The notes under the pieces are model-generated. The model was not told the DNA's origin. It did no database searches and was given only the letters and a program-made list of their open reading frames with translations. This document shows, one piece after another, positions 1-10,945 of a stretch of DNA of 64,000 nt. Each line of letters begins with the position of its first letter. The stretch's first letter is position 1. Location of the stretch: NCBI RefSeq assembly GCF_907164915.1, contig NC_061863.1, forward strand, positions 38,351,382 to 38,415,381, in the 5' to 3' direction. The position numbers and the translations under genes were made by a program. The stretch comes from Impatiens glandulifera (Eukaryota > Streptophyta > Magnoliopsida > Ericales > Balsaminaceae).

Positions 1-1075
1 CCAACACGAAATCTACCGTAGAAAACAACAACAGTGAGGGTTTTCTTGAGCCAACGTCATCTTTTCTATCTAGGCCATAAATTTAAAACTTGGGTCACAA
101 CCACCTAATTAGAGGCAGTCTGGTTAATAACAAATTGCAAATACTAATTTTTAACTCATTTAGGAGAGATTGAAAATCTAGTTATAGAAATAAAAAACTC
201 CGGATTTTTTCGAGAGAGTTCTAGCTCATTCGCATAACCGGTTATACTAGTGAAGAAGAAAGATGGGACTTGACGTTTCTGTATTGATTATAGACGACTG
301 AAAGAGATTTCGATAAAGGATAAGTATCATATACCTTCAATCAACGATCTGTTGGACAAACAACATGGAGCTATTATATTCTCAAGACTAGATCTTCGGC
401 GAGCTATCATAATATACAAGTAGAAGAGGAAGACATTCACAAAACGACCTTTGTGACACACTCAGAATTATATGATTTTCGAGTTATGTCATTTGTTTTA
501 TTTGATGCACCAGTCATATTTCAGTCCCTAATGAAAAAAATGTTTCTAACATGGTTACACAATGGACAAAGGAGTACACATTTTCTTACAAATTTCTTTT
601 CTACAGTACCAATTTAAACAAAAATAAGGAGCAGCTGGAATCAATTTTACATATTCTAGGAAGTAACCAGTTATTGGAAAAGTTATCTATATGCTCTTTC
701 GAATTATTGAAACTACTTGAGCCACTTCGTTAGTAGTAATTGTGTGGTAGTTGATCCAAGTAAAATCATATGTATTCTAGTATGGCCAACTCCAAAATAA
801 GTGAAAGCATTAAAATGATTCCTAGGATTTACAAGGCATAACAGAAAATTCTTATGCAATTTTGTTTCCATTAGTAAGCCATTGACGGATTATTGCATAA
901 GTACGACTATTTTGTCAAATTGAAACATCCATTCATACCATCCCAAATAGCTTCTTCCTTTCTTGAGAATATATATAATTTACATGGATTGTCTCAAATA
1001 ATCGTCACATTTGGATAACAATTTCCTTTGACAAAATTGAGGCCGGGAATGTTAAGAAGGCTTAAGGACGGAGAA
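1..1075 (+). pseudogene. Ty3/gypsy reverse transcriptase remnant (unit 1)
   Basis: Degenerate pol region of a Ty3/gypsy LTR retrotransposon, read on the plus strand. From about 240 the translation shows the RT start ([12 protein letters not shown], then [13 protein letters not shown], then FSRLDLR), followed near 440-540 by a decayed segment of the active-site area. The 60-residue open stretch at 551-733 (NLNKNKEQLESILHILGSNQ) is the block after the catalytic motif, and near 800-860 a shifted remnant of the FLGFT..RKF motif appears. Many stops and frameshifts break it and no complete domain remains. The first 150 bases are not recognisably coding. A near-identical copy lies at 19850-20920. 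Family assignment is firm; the element is dead. Confidence 0.8.
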
Positions 1076-1321
1076 TGTAGTGAACCCACAAAATGATCCG
1101 ATCACTACTATATAAGAGATTTAATCAGAATGTCAAACCTTACTAGACTCTAATTACTTCTTAACTACTGTAATATGTTTAGTATAAATAGTGGCTTCAA
1201 ACTCAAAGACAATACAATAAATTGATGTATTTCTCAGTTCACCTTTTCTAATATTTTTCTTCAACCTAGTCTAAATAGTCTATGATTACATTATATCTAG
1301 TTGATCGAGGAAGGTATCACA
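1076..1321 (+). repeat. Probable short LTR of the adjacent gypsy remnant
   Basis: About 246 bp beginning TGTAGTGAACCC and ending TATCACA, lying just after the gypsy pol remnant and preceded by a purine-rich stretch (AAGGACGGAGAA). It contains TATA-like sequences (TATATAAG, AGTATAAATAG). Terminal TG...CA and position suggest a 3' LTR. A second copy is at 20921-21165. No partner 5' LTR was identified, so the boundaries are provisional. Confidence 0.45.
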
Positions 1322-2000
1322 CCTTTAAACAAAATAATATCAAATAATTATCTTTATATTAGAAAGAAGTAGGATTAATACAAACCATTAATTTTACCTT
1401 ACTAATTCAATGTTCTTAGAGTTCCATAAGAAAAACAATTATTAACAACACTCAAACACTCAAATAAAAATAATTCCAAAAAACAAGAGGAGCATCAGAA
1501 GAAATTTGAAAAGATATTTCAGAAAGGGAAATACTTACCTCAAGAGTAGAAGAACAAATCAAAAGAAAAAGAAGAGAAAGCTTTACAACTATACGAGCTT
1601 GTCCATCACATATAATGGAAGAGGAGAAGATACAATAAATGAAAGTTTGTATTTAATTTACTTAAACATTCTGTGTGAGACCTTTCATCTTCTATTGTTA
1701 CTGTTTTATTTTGGTCAATAAACTCATGTGTTAACCCACAAAATAGGTTGATCTGTTTATACTAATGCAAATATCTAAATCAACAATAGCGCATAACTTG
1801 ACAATATAATATTAAACATTATTATATATAAATAACAACCGATAATAATAATAAATTTATTTGACAAAATTTTATTACTTACAAATCTTCTATAACATGG
1901 TCACTTTTTTTTTTCAAACACATCCTTACTTTTAACCATTTTGTAAATTAATTATAATGATAATATCTATATAAAAAACACTTTATATAAAACTAGAGTG
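1322..2000. other. Non-coding AT-rich spacer
   Basis: No gene recognised. The stretch is AT-rich with short runs of A and T and is repeated at 21166-21725. A 71-codon open stretch at 1506-1721 is lysine/arginine-rich low-complexity sequence. It is broken in the second copy, where the equivalent of residue 24 onwards differs, and I do not call it. Confidence 0.6.
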
Positions 2001-2465
2001 GGCCATCGTGCCTAAACAGTATTACTCGACTTTTGCAATTTGTGTCCCAAATCTATTTGTGTTGTGTCGAAACTCATTCTCATCCGTGTCGTATTGTATT
2101 TTGACTCGCTCAAAATATCATGAGCCTGGGTCCAATCGTGTTGTGTTAACTCGTGTCAATAAGTTTATTTGTTTCGTGGTAACTTGTGTCAATAAATTTA
2201 TTCGTATCGTACTATCTCGTATGCTTAAATTCGTGTATCGTGTAATCTCAACTATAATTTGTCATCGTGTCGAATAGAAACCTGTTTTCAATTGTGTTTT
2301 TATAGTTCAAAAAAGTTTATGTTATTACGATCTGTCAGTAGTAACATATTGGGAGTTGTAGTTGTTGCCTTGTCTAGTCTTGCCTGTCTACGGACCAGAC
2401 CAGAGACAGTTGGGATTAATCATATTAATTCGTGTTCAAATTCATTTTTCTTGTTGTGTTAATTA
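2000..2465. repeat. GTGTCGT-rich interspersed repeat (unit 1)
   Basis: Repeated irregular occurrences of words such as GTGTCGTA, CGTGTCAATAA, TCGTGTTGTG and CATCGTGTCG over about 450 bp, unlike the surrounding AT-rich DNA. The same sequence returns at 39373-39770 in unit 3 but is missing from unit 2, where flanking sequence joins directly near 21725. GTGTCG-rich non-autonomous plant elements look like this, but I could not find terminal inverted repeats or a target duplication, so the class is open. Confidence 0.5.
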
Positions 2466-2511
2466 TATATACATATATATATACCCTCTTCTAGCCTATA
2501 AGTAACGAGAT

Positions 2512-3391
2512 ATAGATCTCTCGATGACAGCATGTTCAACTATATTATCGAGTGCGATACTGCTAAAGAGGTCTGGGACAGACTTACCCAACTGTGTGAG
2601 GGCAACGAGCAAATCAAGGAAAACAAGATCATGGTTTCCACTCAACAGTTTGACAGTTTCAAGATGCGCCCTAGATAAACAATGAACGAGTTCGACACCA
2701 GATTCAGTCAGATTGTCTCTTCCTTATCTATCATTGGCAAGACCTAAATGAAACAAAATCATCACCTGAAGCATCTCATCCAGTTTTATCTCAAACTTTT
2801 GAATCAAATGTTTTTGAAAAGAAAGTTGCAGAGATTTCATCTGAGAATAAGATGACCAAAGAACAGATTCAAACTATTTCTGATGAAAACAAGAGGTTAA
2901 ACTATGTTGTCAGTGCATGGATAAGGTCTGGAGAAGCTGTCAAATATCAGATCAGCATATTAAAACCTGCTGGATCTAGATCCGGTCTAGAATTTGATGA
3001 CAATGACTCAAACCTGTCGTGCAAAAAGTCAAACTCATCGAATAACAAGCTTAAGCCTATAAGTTTTGTTAAAGGAAGTTTGACTGATATTGAATCTAAT
3101 CCCATTCGTGAAGAAATAGCTTTTAAGATTGAAATAATTTATGTTCCACCGACTGTTAGCTGGCTGAAAAATAAGTTAGAAGCAGCTAACAGGTCTGGCA
3201 ACCTAAAACCTAACTCAAAGTCAAGGAATTTAAAAAGAAAGTCTTCTTCAAAAGCTAATGGATCAGTTTCTAGCAGGAAGTCGTCTGTTAAGTCAAAATC
3301 ATACGCATTAATCACAACACAGAATGAGAAATCCATTAGAATATCTCAGATATGGATTCCTAAGGGACTAATTGATCGAGGACCCAATTGA
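2512..3391 (+). pseudogene. gag-like fragment of the TTAGAC LTR element (unit 1, internally deleted)
   Basis: Copy of the gag gene described at 43635-45434. It starts abruptly at 2512 inside the gag reading frame (LDDSMFNYIIECDTAKEVW...), keeps the stop codon after MRPR seen in unit 3, then jumps at about 2747 over about 0.7 kb that includes the zinc knuckle and resumes at the coiled-coil-like C-terminal part. The last 180 codons (2852-3391) are open and end in GLIDRGPN. Both deletions have short microhomology at their ends (ATAGAT.TCTC and CCTA). It cannot make a working Gag. Confidence 0.75.
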
Positions 3392-4375
3392 AGATGGGTA
3401 CTAGAGTTTGTAAATAGTTTCTTATGTAGGTGATGCAGGAGGGCTGCAGGAAGGAAGCATGGAGAATACTCTTTTGAGTATATATTTCAGAAGATCAACA
3501 ATGGTCGTTGCCATTCCAGAAGATTAAATGTTTTTCTGTGTTTTTGTATTAAAATACTTTTGGTCCGAAGGACCTCAAAACATTTGTTTATTCATTTTGT
3601 ACATGCACAATATGAGAGGGAGAAATTATTTTGAATATAAAGATACTCTCAGACAAAAGGCCTTAATCGGTCTATTAGACGAGGTCGTCTAAAGGCAGAG
3701 GCATGTACTTAGACGTAATTTTGCTCACAATCTATGCATCTAAGTCTATATGTTTTGGTTTAAAACCTGAGCGGTTAGACGTAGACGTCTAATAGACGTT
3801 AGACGTTTTTACGTCAAGAGCAAGTGGATGCTCACGTCTAATCAAACACACGTCTAATACGTGTTGTTCATGCGTAATTAGACGTACACTTCTACTAAAC
3901 ATTAGACACATATTTATGACACGTGATTAGACGCTTGTGTCTAATAGACTCATGCGTCTAATAGACGTTTAGTTGTCTTAGATGAGTGAAGTAAGAAAAA
4001 CGTTTAACAACGTGTGTATTAGACCGATCAAGGACAGCTGTCCCACGTGAGAAGACATCTAATTTTTCCCGCTCAAAAATAAAAACAGTCATCTCCTAAT
4101 AAAATGAATACACGTGTCAATGTTGAGAGAGATTGACTAATATACCCTCAATATAATGATTACTCTTTGGAAAGGACGTCTAAAAATTAATTGATGGGAC
4201 ATACCCCTAGGAAAAACGACGGATATCCTATATGACTTTTGATAGCATATATAAGGATAGTTTTGCATGAGATTGAAAGTTTCTTTCACTCAAGATTTCT
4301 AAGAACCCTAGATTTCTCCGATTTTCTCTCTCAATAACTCTTGTTCTTTGTGTGTCTGTTCGCATTCTTCTAAAA
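3392..4375 (+). promoter_or_regulatory. Internal promoter region of the LTR element, with scattered TTAGAC palindromes (unit 1)
   Basis: Nearly 1 kb between the gag remnant and ORF2 with no reading frame. From 3670 to about 4180 it carries many TTAGACGT/ACGTCTAA words, including the 19-nt near-palindrome ATTAGACGAGGTCGTCTAA at 3674-3692, which is also present unchanged in an LTR of the family (28236-28254). A G-box type CACGTG lies near 4045. TATATAA at 4248-4254 is followed by a pyrimidine-rich leader with repeated TTTCTC/TCTCTC, ending in the ATG at 4376. This is the layout of a plant RNA polymerase II promoter plus 5' leader. Function is inferred. Confidence 0.6.
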
Positions 4376-7300
4376 ATGGGAAACAAGAGAATCATGCTCG
4401 GTCAGTGTACTTTGCATGTGGATTTTCCTTCCGTTTACACGTTTGATCAACCAGAGGTGGTCGAAATGTTCAGATCCCTCGAGTATTCCGGTCTAGGAAA
4501 TTATCTGGGAAGGCCTTTCATCTTCCACGAGAAGGATGTGAGGAATTTCTTCAAGTCTGCAACAATTGTGAATGATTCTATTATAGCAACTGTTAACGGA
4601 ACAGAAATCTCATTCAACGAGGCGGTATATGCGAAGTTCTTTGAACTTCCATTAGAAGGGCATACGTTCAAATAATATCTGTCAGCGACGATGATGGAGG
4701 AAATGAAGATGGTCTTTTATGTGGATGGCTCGGCGATTCGACTCAATGGAAGTAAGAAGGCTCTCAAACCACAGTTCATTTTGCTGAATGATGTGGTGGC
4801 GAAAGCACTTCAGGGGAAGGCGGGTTCATTCAATCTCTACTGTCAAGATCGGTTTGACTATATGTCTTCCATTTCAAAGGGGATTCAGGTCAACTGGGCC
4901 TTAACGCTATTCCAGAACCTCTACTTTTAAATTAACCAGGAGAGCATTAACTTTGCTGCTCAAATAAGCCGTCTATTGGAGAATTTGGGGATCCCGATGG
5001 AGGATTCCGAACTAATTAACCCGACCAGGGTGTACACTGTCTTCATAGTCGTAAACACCCTAGTAAGAATGAAGAACAACAAAGAGTCTCTTTCCGGAGC
5101 CTCGAGTTAACAGACAGTAGGAAGTTCTGTTACCCAATCAAAACATCCAGTGGCTTCTGTCCTGTTATTAGGAGCAAAACGAACCAAAACGGTGAACGAG
5201 TCTGAGGATAGCTCTACCAGCCTTAAGAACTCATCGAAGAAGGATTTTGGAATCGTAGATTTCAAAGTCAAGCAAGGTTTAGTCGAACTTGCCACAATTC
5301 TCATGTCTCCCTTGTCTCCGCTGCCAGTAAGTTGCGGAGATCATCAAGGTCATCTATTTCTAAAGGTGAAAAGTCAAAGGCGCCTCATGCGTCTAAATCG
5401 ATGAAAGCCTCATCGAAGGTAACCTCTTCTCAATACCTGGCCGATGTACCCAAATTTAAAGTTCCTGAGATGGAACAAGAAAAATATGTTTTTATTCCTG
5501 AAAAGGAATCTGCTGTCGGGCCAACTATTGAACCAGTTGGTCCAACTACTAAAATTCTGAACAGAGTTGCATCTCCTGTTCATCAACCTGATCTTGTAGC
5601 TGCGGGTGCTACAGAACGTACTGAACCAGAGCAAGGCGATGTTCCTACCTTTGTTGCTGGTGGTGAACCTGAAAAGGTTAAGTCTATGCTATTGGAACTT
5701 CCTCACGTTCCAAACCTTGTTCCAACGGAGTCTTTAGTGGGTGGAAAGATTGTTCTAGCAGAACCCGCACCAGGACATATCGTAAAACCGTTGACTGCTC
5801 ATGAAATCATGCGTTCTGCAAGACAATCTGCTGGAATTGTCTTTGGAGAACCACGACCCTTTCCAAAGCCACCAAAGTGATCAAAAAAGGGAAGAATATT
5901 GTTTCAAACATTGATGAAGAAGTTTTGGAGGCAACGTGTATTGTTGACCTCATGATGGATCAGGCCAAAGCTGTTGCTGCTGAGAAGATAGAGATCTTCG
6001 ATACTTGGGTACTGAACAGAATGTCTATCAAGTACACCGGAGTCATCAAAGGTAAAGGGATAATCAGTCAATGGAGGGAGCTAGTCAAAAATGAGAAAAA
6101 GGTCTTGAAGTGGGCTAAGACTTCAGAAGTGTATGATGCCCTTAAGAGAAAAGATCTGGTGGAAGCGAACTTGAGAGGAAGAACTCTCTTTCCTATACTC
6201 GAGGCAAGAAAAGCCAACTTCAATCCCATTGAGAAAGGTGCTGAAGCAGAAGAAAAGGCTTTGAAGAGGTTGGACGAGATTATGGAGAACTATAGCTTAG
6301 TAGTTACTCGGTACGTTGATGGAGCAAGTTGCTAAGAAGCTAGCCCATTCGGTAGTTCCTTGGATGAAGATGATCAAATGGACTTATCTGATGATGTTAC
6401 AGATAAAGATAAGCAAGATGCTGCTCATCTGATCGAACTTGGAAGTCTTTCTTCAGAAGAGAATCATTTAAAGGCTCAACCCTCTATTGAGCAAGCCGAA
6501 GAACCTATTCAGTCAAACCCATCTAAAGAAAAAAGAAGAAGTGATTCAAGAGCCTGCTCAAGCTCTTTAAAATAATGCTGATCAAGAGCCTGTTCAAGCT
6601 CTTATATCAAAAGAAAGAGATGTTGTTGAAGAGCCTGTTCAAGCTCTTGTAACTCATGAAGAAGAGGTGGTGAAATCTCATGCTGTCAGAATAGAGGGAT
6701 CTGAAGAAAAAGAGGCTGAAGTCAGTCAGCCTGAGATTATCAGATTAGAGGGGGAACCCTAAAAAAGAAAAAGAAGCTGAGAGTAGTTCCTCATCTAAGG
6801 GGGAACAAGATCAGAATGCTTAAACTTTCAAGCCTCTACTATTTCCCAATATCATTGCTGCAAATGTTTTTGAGAACATTCTTAATACTCTTCACAATTC
6901 AGGTAACTTTCTCGAAAGGATTAACATAGAAGAGAAGGAGTTGGAAGAAGAAGATCAAAATAAATCTGATGGTGAATCAGGGGAGGATGAACCTGAGCAG
7001 TCCATACAAGTTCATACCAACTTCAGTCCAATTCAGACCATGGCAACATATTCGCAAAATAATTCATCTAATGAAGGATCTTCAGCTGACGGAACAAAGC
7101 TCATGAAGTCAATGTCAACAACAATGCTTCAGAATAATGTGGCAGTTATGCAATCCAACATGTCAAAATTTATGGAAGCCCAGAAGGAAGACAAGAAGAA
7201 CTTTGATGATCTTGTCAAAACAAATAAAGAGTTGGAGCTAACATTGAAGAAAAACACATATGAGGTTGAAGACTCCAATACGAATTTTGGAAGGTTTGAA

Positions 7301-7935
7301 AAGAAACTCTTCAATCGACAATCCGAAATGATGAGCCTTGAAAGACAGATCAATCATGATAATCAAAGAGAGGTTATGGAAGCAATGGGCTTGATTCAGA
7401 ATCAGCTGGATAAAATTCAAGGCATCATGAGAAGAACATATGCTGAAAGACTGGAGTATGCTGACTCTATCGCAAGGAAATTTCAAGCTGAAGAGAATGC
7501 GAAAGATGATGCTGAGAAAGAGCAGAATACCATTACTCAAGGCAATGATGTTAGAGACAGAAGAGGTGACAGTGTAACAACCAGAACCAGATTTAAGCGA
7601 ATGCCAACAAATGATGAAAACCCAAGGCCAACTAAAAGAGGCGGAGGTCAAAGCGGTGGTGATCACGGAAACCGAAGAAGCGGTGATCGCGGAGGTCGAA
7701 GCAGTGGTGGTGATCGCGGAGGTCGAAGCAGTGGTGGTGATCGCGGGGGTCGAAGTACTGGAAGCGATCGTGGAGTCGAACTGGCGGAAGTGGTCGTGGT
7801 GGACGCGGTCTTCGTCCGTTCCAGAACCTGCTGATTGGAGAAGGAATGAGCGGTGAAGGATTCACCTATCCAATTGATACTCGAGTGAAAAGGGATTCAC
7901 TATTTTTATGTCAGTTTATGTTTTTGGCTTTCTAA
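4376..7935 (+). pseudogene. ORF2 of the LTR element: plant transposon-associated protein, decayed (unit 1)
   Basis: Second long gene of the element, starting MGNKRIMLGQ. The N-terminal third (VEMFRSLEYSGLGNYLG..., VNGTEISFNEAVYAKFFELP, then KAGSFNLYCQDRFDYM and IQVNWALTLFQ) matches my memory of the 'putative plant transposon protein' family. In-frame TAA codons lie at 4673, 4928 and 5108 and a frameshift near 5325, all shared with the other two copies. A middle Pro/Glu/Val-rich region follows, with a further frameshift at 5878 (one C fewer than unit 2). Next come acidic EPVQAL-type repeats (6545-6650), a coiled-coil-like region (6941-7560) and a GDRGGRSSG repeat (7680-7766), then another shift near 7775; in the last frame the end is TAA at 7933. 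Its biochemical role is unknown. Confidence 0.7.
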
Positions 7936-8061
7936 AACATGGTTTCTGAATATTGGTGTTCTTGAAAAGTGTTTATGTAAGATGAATAAACAAGTTTTAC
8001 TTCTTATCTATATGATGAATGCGTAATTCGTTATCTAGGCAAAGGTTTTAATATCATCAGC

Positions 8062-8074
8062 AAAAAAGGGGAAA
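8062..8074 (+). other. Polypurine tract (unit 1)
   Basis: AAAAAAGGGGAAA, one base before the LTR start TGTTGGGTC. Equivalent tracts stand at 27367-27379 and 49898-49910. This is the expected plus-strand primer of an LTR retrotransposon and fixes the orientation as plus. Confidence 0.8.
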
Positions 8075-8075
8075 T

Positions 8076-9839
8076 TGTTGGGTCAAATTATTTTGACCAA
8101 GTGTCAAAGTAGTTTGACTATTGAAATTTTGAAGATGAATGTATATAAAACTCAATTTATGTGTCTAATTGCTTTTGGTGAAAGTGTATCAAAAACAGGT
8201 TATATTAGAATTTGTCTTAATGAGGTTCATTAAACCAATTTGGCATTAGATTCACGAAGTTAGACGTGCAGTCTAACTAGTTGAGTTAGACGTGCAGTCT
8301 AACTAGTTGAGTTAGATGTGCAGTCTAATACACGGAGTTAGACGTGCAGTCTAACTAGCGAAGTTAGACGTGCAATCTAACTAGCGGAGTTCGACGTGCA
8401 GTCTAACTAGCGAAGTTAGACATGCAGTCTAACTAGTTGAGTTAGACGTGCAGTCTAACACAAGGAGTTAGACGTGCAGTCTAACTAGTTGAGTTAGACT
8501 TGCAGTCTAACTAGTTGAGTTAGACATGCAGTCTAACACACGGAGTTAGACGTGTAGTCTAACACACAGAGTTAGACGTGCAGTCTAACTAGTTAAGTTA
8601 GACGTGCAGTCTAACACACGGAGTTAGACGTGCAGTCTAACTAGTGAAGTTAGACGTGCAGTCTAACTAGTGAAGTTAGACGTGCAGTCTAACTAGTTGA
8701 GTTAGACGTGCAGTCTAACTAGTGTAAGTTAGACGTGTAGTCTAACTCCTTCAGATTTGACTGAAGTGAAATGTAATTAGACGTGAGGTCTAATGGAAAG
8801 AGAAAGTTAGATGTGCATTCTAACTAGTGAAAGTTAGACGTGCAATCTAACTAGTGAAAGTTAGACGTGCAGTCTAACTCCTTCAGATTAGTCTGAGGTG
8901 AATTATAATTAGACATGAAGTCTAATCCCTTTAGACTAGGTGGTCTAATGGATCTTGTTATTAGACGGGGACGTCTAATTTCATTAGACGAGGTCGTGTA
9001 AGTGAAATACGTCTAATGCCATGCTTAAGAAGTTGCTTGAAGCTAGCACCCGCCTACCCACGTTCTCTAGCTGTACGCTACTCCTGCTCCACTTTCCTGT
9101 GAAAATTTGTACGACAGCCAGCTGTAACCAATTGATTAATTCCACGTAAATAAATATTCTTCCCACTACTTGTTTTTGTAGGAATATCCTTGAAGAATAT
9201 TTGGCGCACTACCAGATTGGAACGACCACGATCTTTGTACTCAGAGTCTGCTATGTACTATGGAGGCGTTCCAATGGAAGCTCTCCACGTGTCATTATGA
9301 GAATTCGACCATTGGTACCTGCTCTTATTTAAAGATCCTCAAGGACAACGGAAGAATCATCGATCTATCGATACTCAGATTATTCTATCTTAACTGTCAA
9401 CTACTTTCTTGCTTTTATTGTGTGTTAATCTAGAGAGAGTTACAATCAAAGAATTGTATTAGCTGAGTGATATTCTTCATATTGTAAGTTGAACAGAGTC
9501 TGTTCTGTTCAACAGTGAGCTAGTCGTGCGACTGTATTTGATTATTTGAAAGTTAGTGAATCCTTCCGGTGGTTGGAAGAAGGGCTGACGTAGGAGAGTT
9601 AACTCCGAACATCCATAAACAAATTGTTGTGTTGTTCCTTTCTGTCATCTTTTCATTATTGGTTCTTAGCTTCAAACTCAAGCAAAACATTTCCGCACTT
9701 GAATCGTTCAAGAGTTTGCAAGAGGTTGCGTAGAATAGAAAGTGATTTAAATACATAATAGGATTTCTATCAAATCGTTTTTCTGAAGTCGTTAAAATTT
9801 TGACAGACCCCGTCTTTATTGATTACGCCGATCTTATCA
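8076..9839 (+). repeat. 3' LTR of the TTAGAC element (unit 1)
   Basis: About 1.76 kb, beginning TGTTGGGTCAAATTAT and ending CGATCTTATCA, so TG...CA. It follows a polypurine tract and is followed by GATAT, the target duplication proven in unit 3. U3 holds the TTAGAC palindrome array (8259-9001). A TATA-like TATTTAAA is at 9326-9333, just before the conserved AGATCCTCAAGGACAAC. No matching 5' LTR exists in this unit because the left half of the element was deleted. Confidence 0.85.
8259..9001 (+). repeat. Tandem array of TTAGAC hairpin units in LTR U3 (unit 1)
   Basis: The core unit is GTTAGACGTGCAGTCTAAC, a 7-bp perfect inverted repeat around a 5-nt centre, followed by a variable 7-nt linker (TAGTTGA, ACACGGA, TAGCGAA types), giving a period of 26 bp. 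It runs regularly from 8259 to about 8745 and then as looser variants (ATTAGACGTGAGGTCTAAT, TTAGACGGGGACGTCTAA) to 9001. The last palindrome has a base change (TCGTGTAA) shared with unit 3 but not with unit 2. Confidence 0.9.
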
Positions 9840-9960
9840 GATATTGTATCGGATTGCAGCGCCCTCGCGGGAACGTGAACAAGAATTCCAAGCACGTGGT
9901 AGAACTAGAATATCTGTAAGAACTAGAATTTATCGTTTTTTAAACTCACTAAAATTCAAA
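9840..9960 (+). mobile_element. Target-site duplication and LINE 3' tail (unit 1)
   Basis: GATAT at 9840-9844 is the right-hand copy of the target duplication seen around the complete element in unit 3. The following bases (TGTATCGGATTGCAGCGCCC...) continue the LINE reading frame that is interrupted at 41989. In this unit the left part of the LINE has been deleted. The true LINE end is not clear; 9960 is an estimate. Confidence 0.6.
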
Positions 9961-10945
9961 GCATTGTAATCAGATAATTCATTTACTTTAAAATCATTCT
10001 AGGCCTGCCTAGATTTATCTCTTAAACTCGTGGTTTTTTTTCCATTTTTGGGAATTTTTAATGAAATGACGATAAGTCAATTTTCCCAAAAAAATTAATT
10101 AATCAACCTTTAACCAAAAAACACAAATTTAATTTTTAAAAATCTAAAAATTAAGTTTGTTGTTCTTGGGTTAATCATCCAAAAACAACTTCCTAGAATG
10201 CTTTCCAACATATTTCTAATGATGTTGGACAACTATTTGGATCATGTTTGATCCATCCGATCATTTTTGTTTGTATCAAAATCAAAATTTACAAAATAAT
10301 TAAAATTTTGAGTTCTTGAATTGGTCCAAACGAACAACTAGTGTTCATATTTTGGAATCAATAATATGTATGAAGTATAATGACGATGGAAAGCTCACTC
10401 CACTTTAAAAACTACTTTAAAATCAAAAACCCCGTTTTTTGGCCATAAAATATTTTATACAAATTGATCATAAACCAAATCGATTGATACCTGGGATGAT
10501 GTTCTAAATGTCCCTAGGAGCTTTGTGAATCTACTCATACCCTTGGATCAAATAATTCAAGCCTCCATAATACGTTTGTACACTATGTCATTTTTATTGA
10601 TTTTAAAAAATCAATTGGCGTCTTTGTTTTAAATAAAAAATATTTAAAATTAATTTAAAATAATTAATTTGAACAACGAATTTAAAAAAAATCAAAAGAC
10701 GCAGGAGAGATGAAAGAAAAACCTTAAAGATTCAAAAGCAACAAGAAAGATTTCTTAGAGAGAGAATTGGGGATTCAGGAAGAAGATACTCAATCCTTTG
10801 AGTATGACCGTTTCTTAAATACAGAAGAGCTGACGTGTGAATATTAAATTGATAATTATATGAACCGTCAAAAATCTAAGAAATCTATTCCCAATAGACG
10901 CAGCTATCATTTAGAATTAATTATGAAAGAGTGATATTAATGTTT
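9961..10945. repeat. Non-coding repeat DNA with a minus-strand promoter-like segment (unit 1)
   Basis: No reading frame recognised. Read on the minus strand, 10700-10880 has a TATTTAAG box, a TC-rich leader and a TGACGTCAGC-like motif, so it may be part of an LTR of another family. A segment of about 130 bp (10568-10697) recurs in direct orientation at 12294-12422, on the other side of the inverted LTR. The whole block is repeated at 29216-30200 and 51760-52753. Confidence 0.5.
10568..10697 (+). repeat. Direct repeat, left copy (unit 1)
   Basis: Begins TAATACGTTTGTACACTATG and runs about 130 bp through an AT-rich stretch to AAAAATCAAA. Its partner is at 12294-12422 in the same orientation with few differences. 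The pair brackets the inverted LTR in all three units (29821 and 31604; 52374 and 54130). Confidence 0.75.

Noticed and set aside
2008..2462. Frames of 67-124 codons in the GTGTCGT repeat (also 39383-39757)
   Set aside because: Cys/Ser/Val-rich low-complexity translation of a repeat, altered by small indels between copies.
3139..3336. Minus-strand 65-codon frame conserved in three units (also 22581-22778, 45182-45379)
   Set aside because: Antisense of the Lys/Ser-rich gag end; conservation is explained by the segmental duplication.
7238..7666. Minus-strand 142-codon frame, also at 26544-26981 and 49284-49712
   Set aside because: Antisense shadow of the coiled-coil part of ORF2; hydrophobic composition follows from the coding strand and no domain is seen.
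7611..7865. Alternative frames over the GDRGGRSSG repeat on both strands
   Set aside because: They arise from the 27-bp tandem repeat being open in several frames.
8259..9001. CRISPR-like regular repeats
   Set aside because: Linkers are only 7 nt, recur in a few types, no cas genes exist and the setting is a plant LTR; these are tandem repeats in U3.
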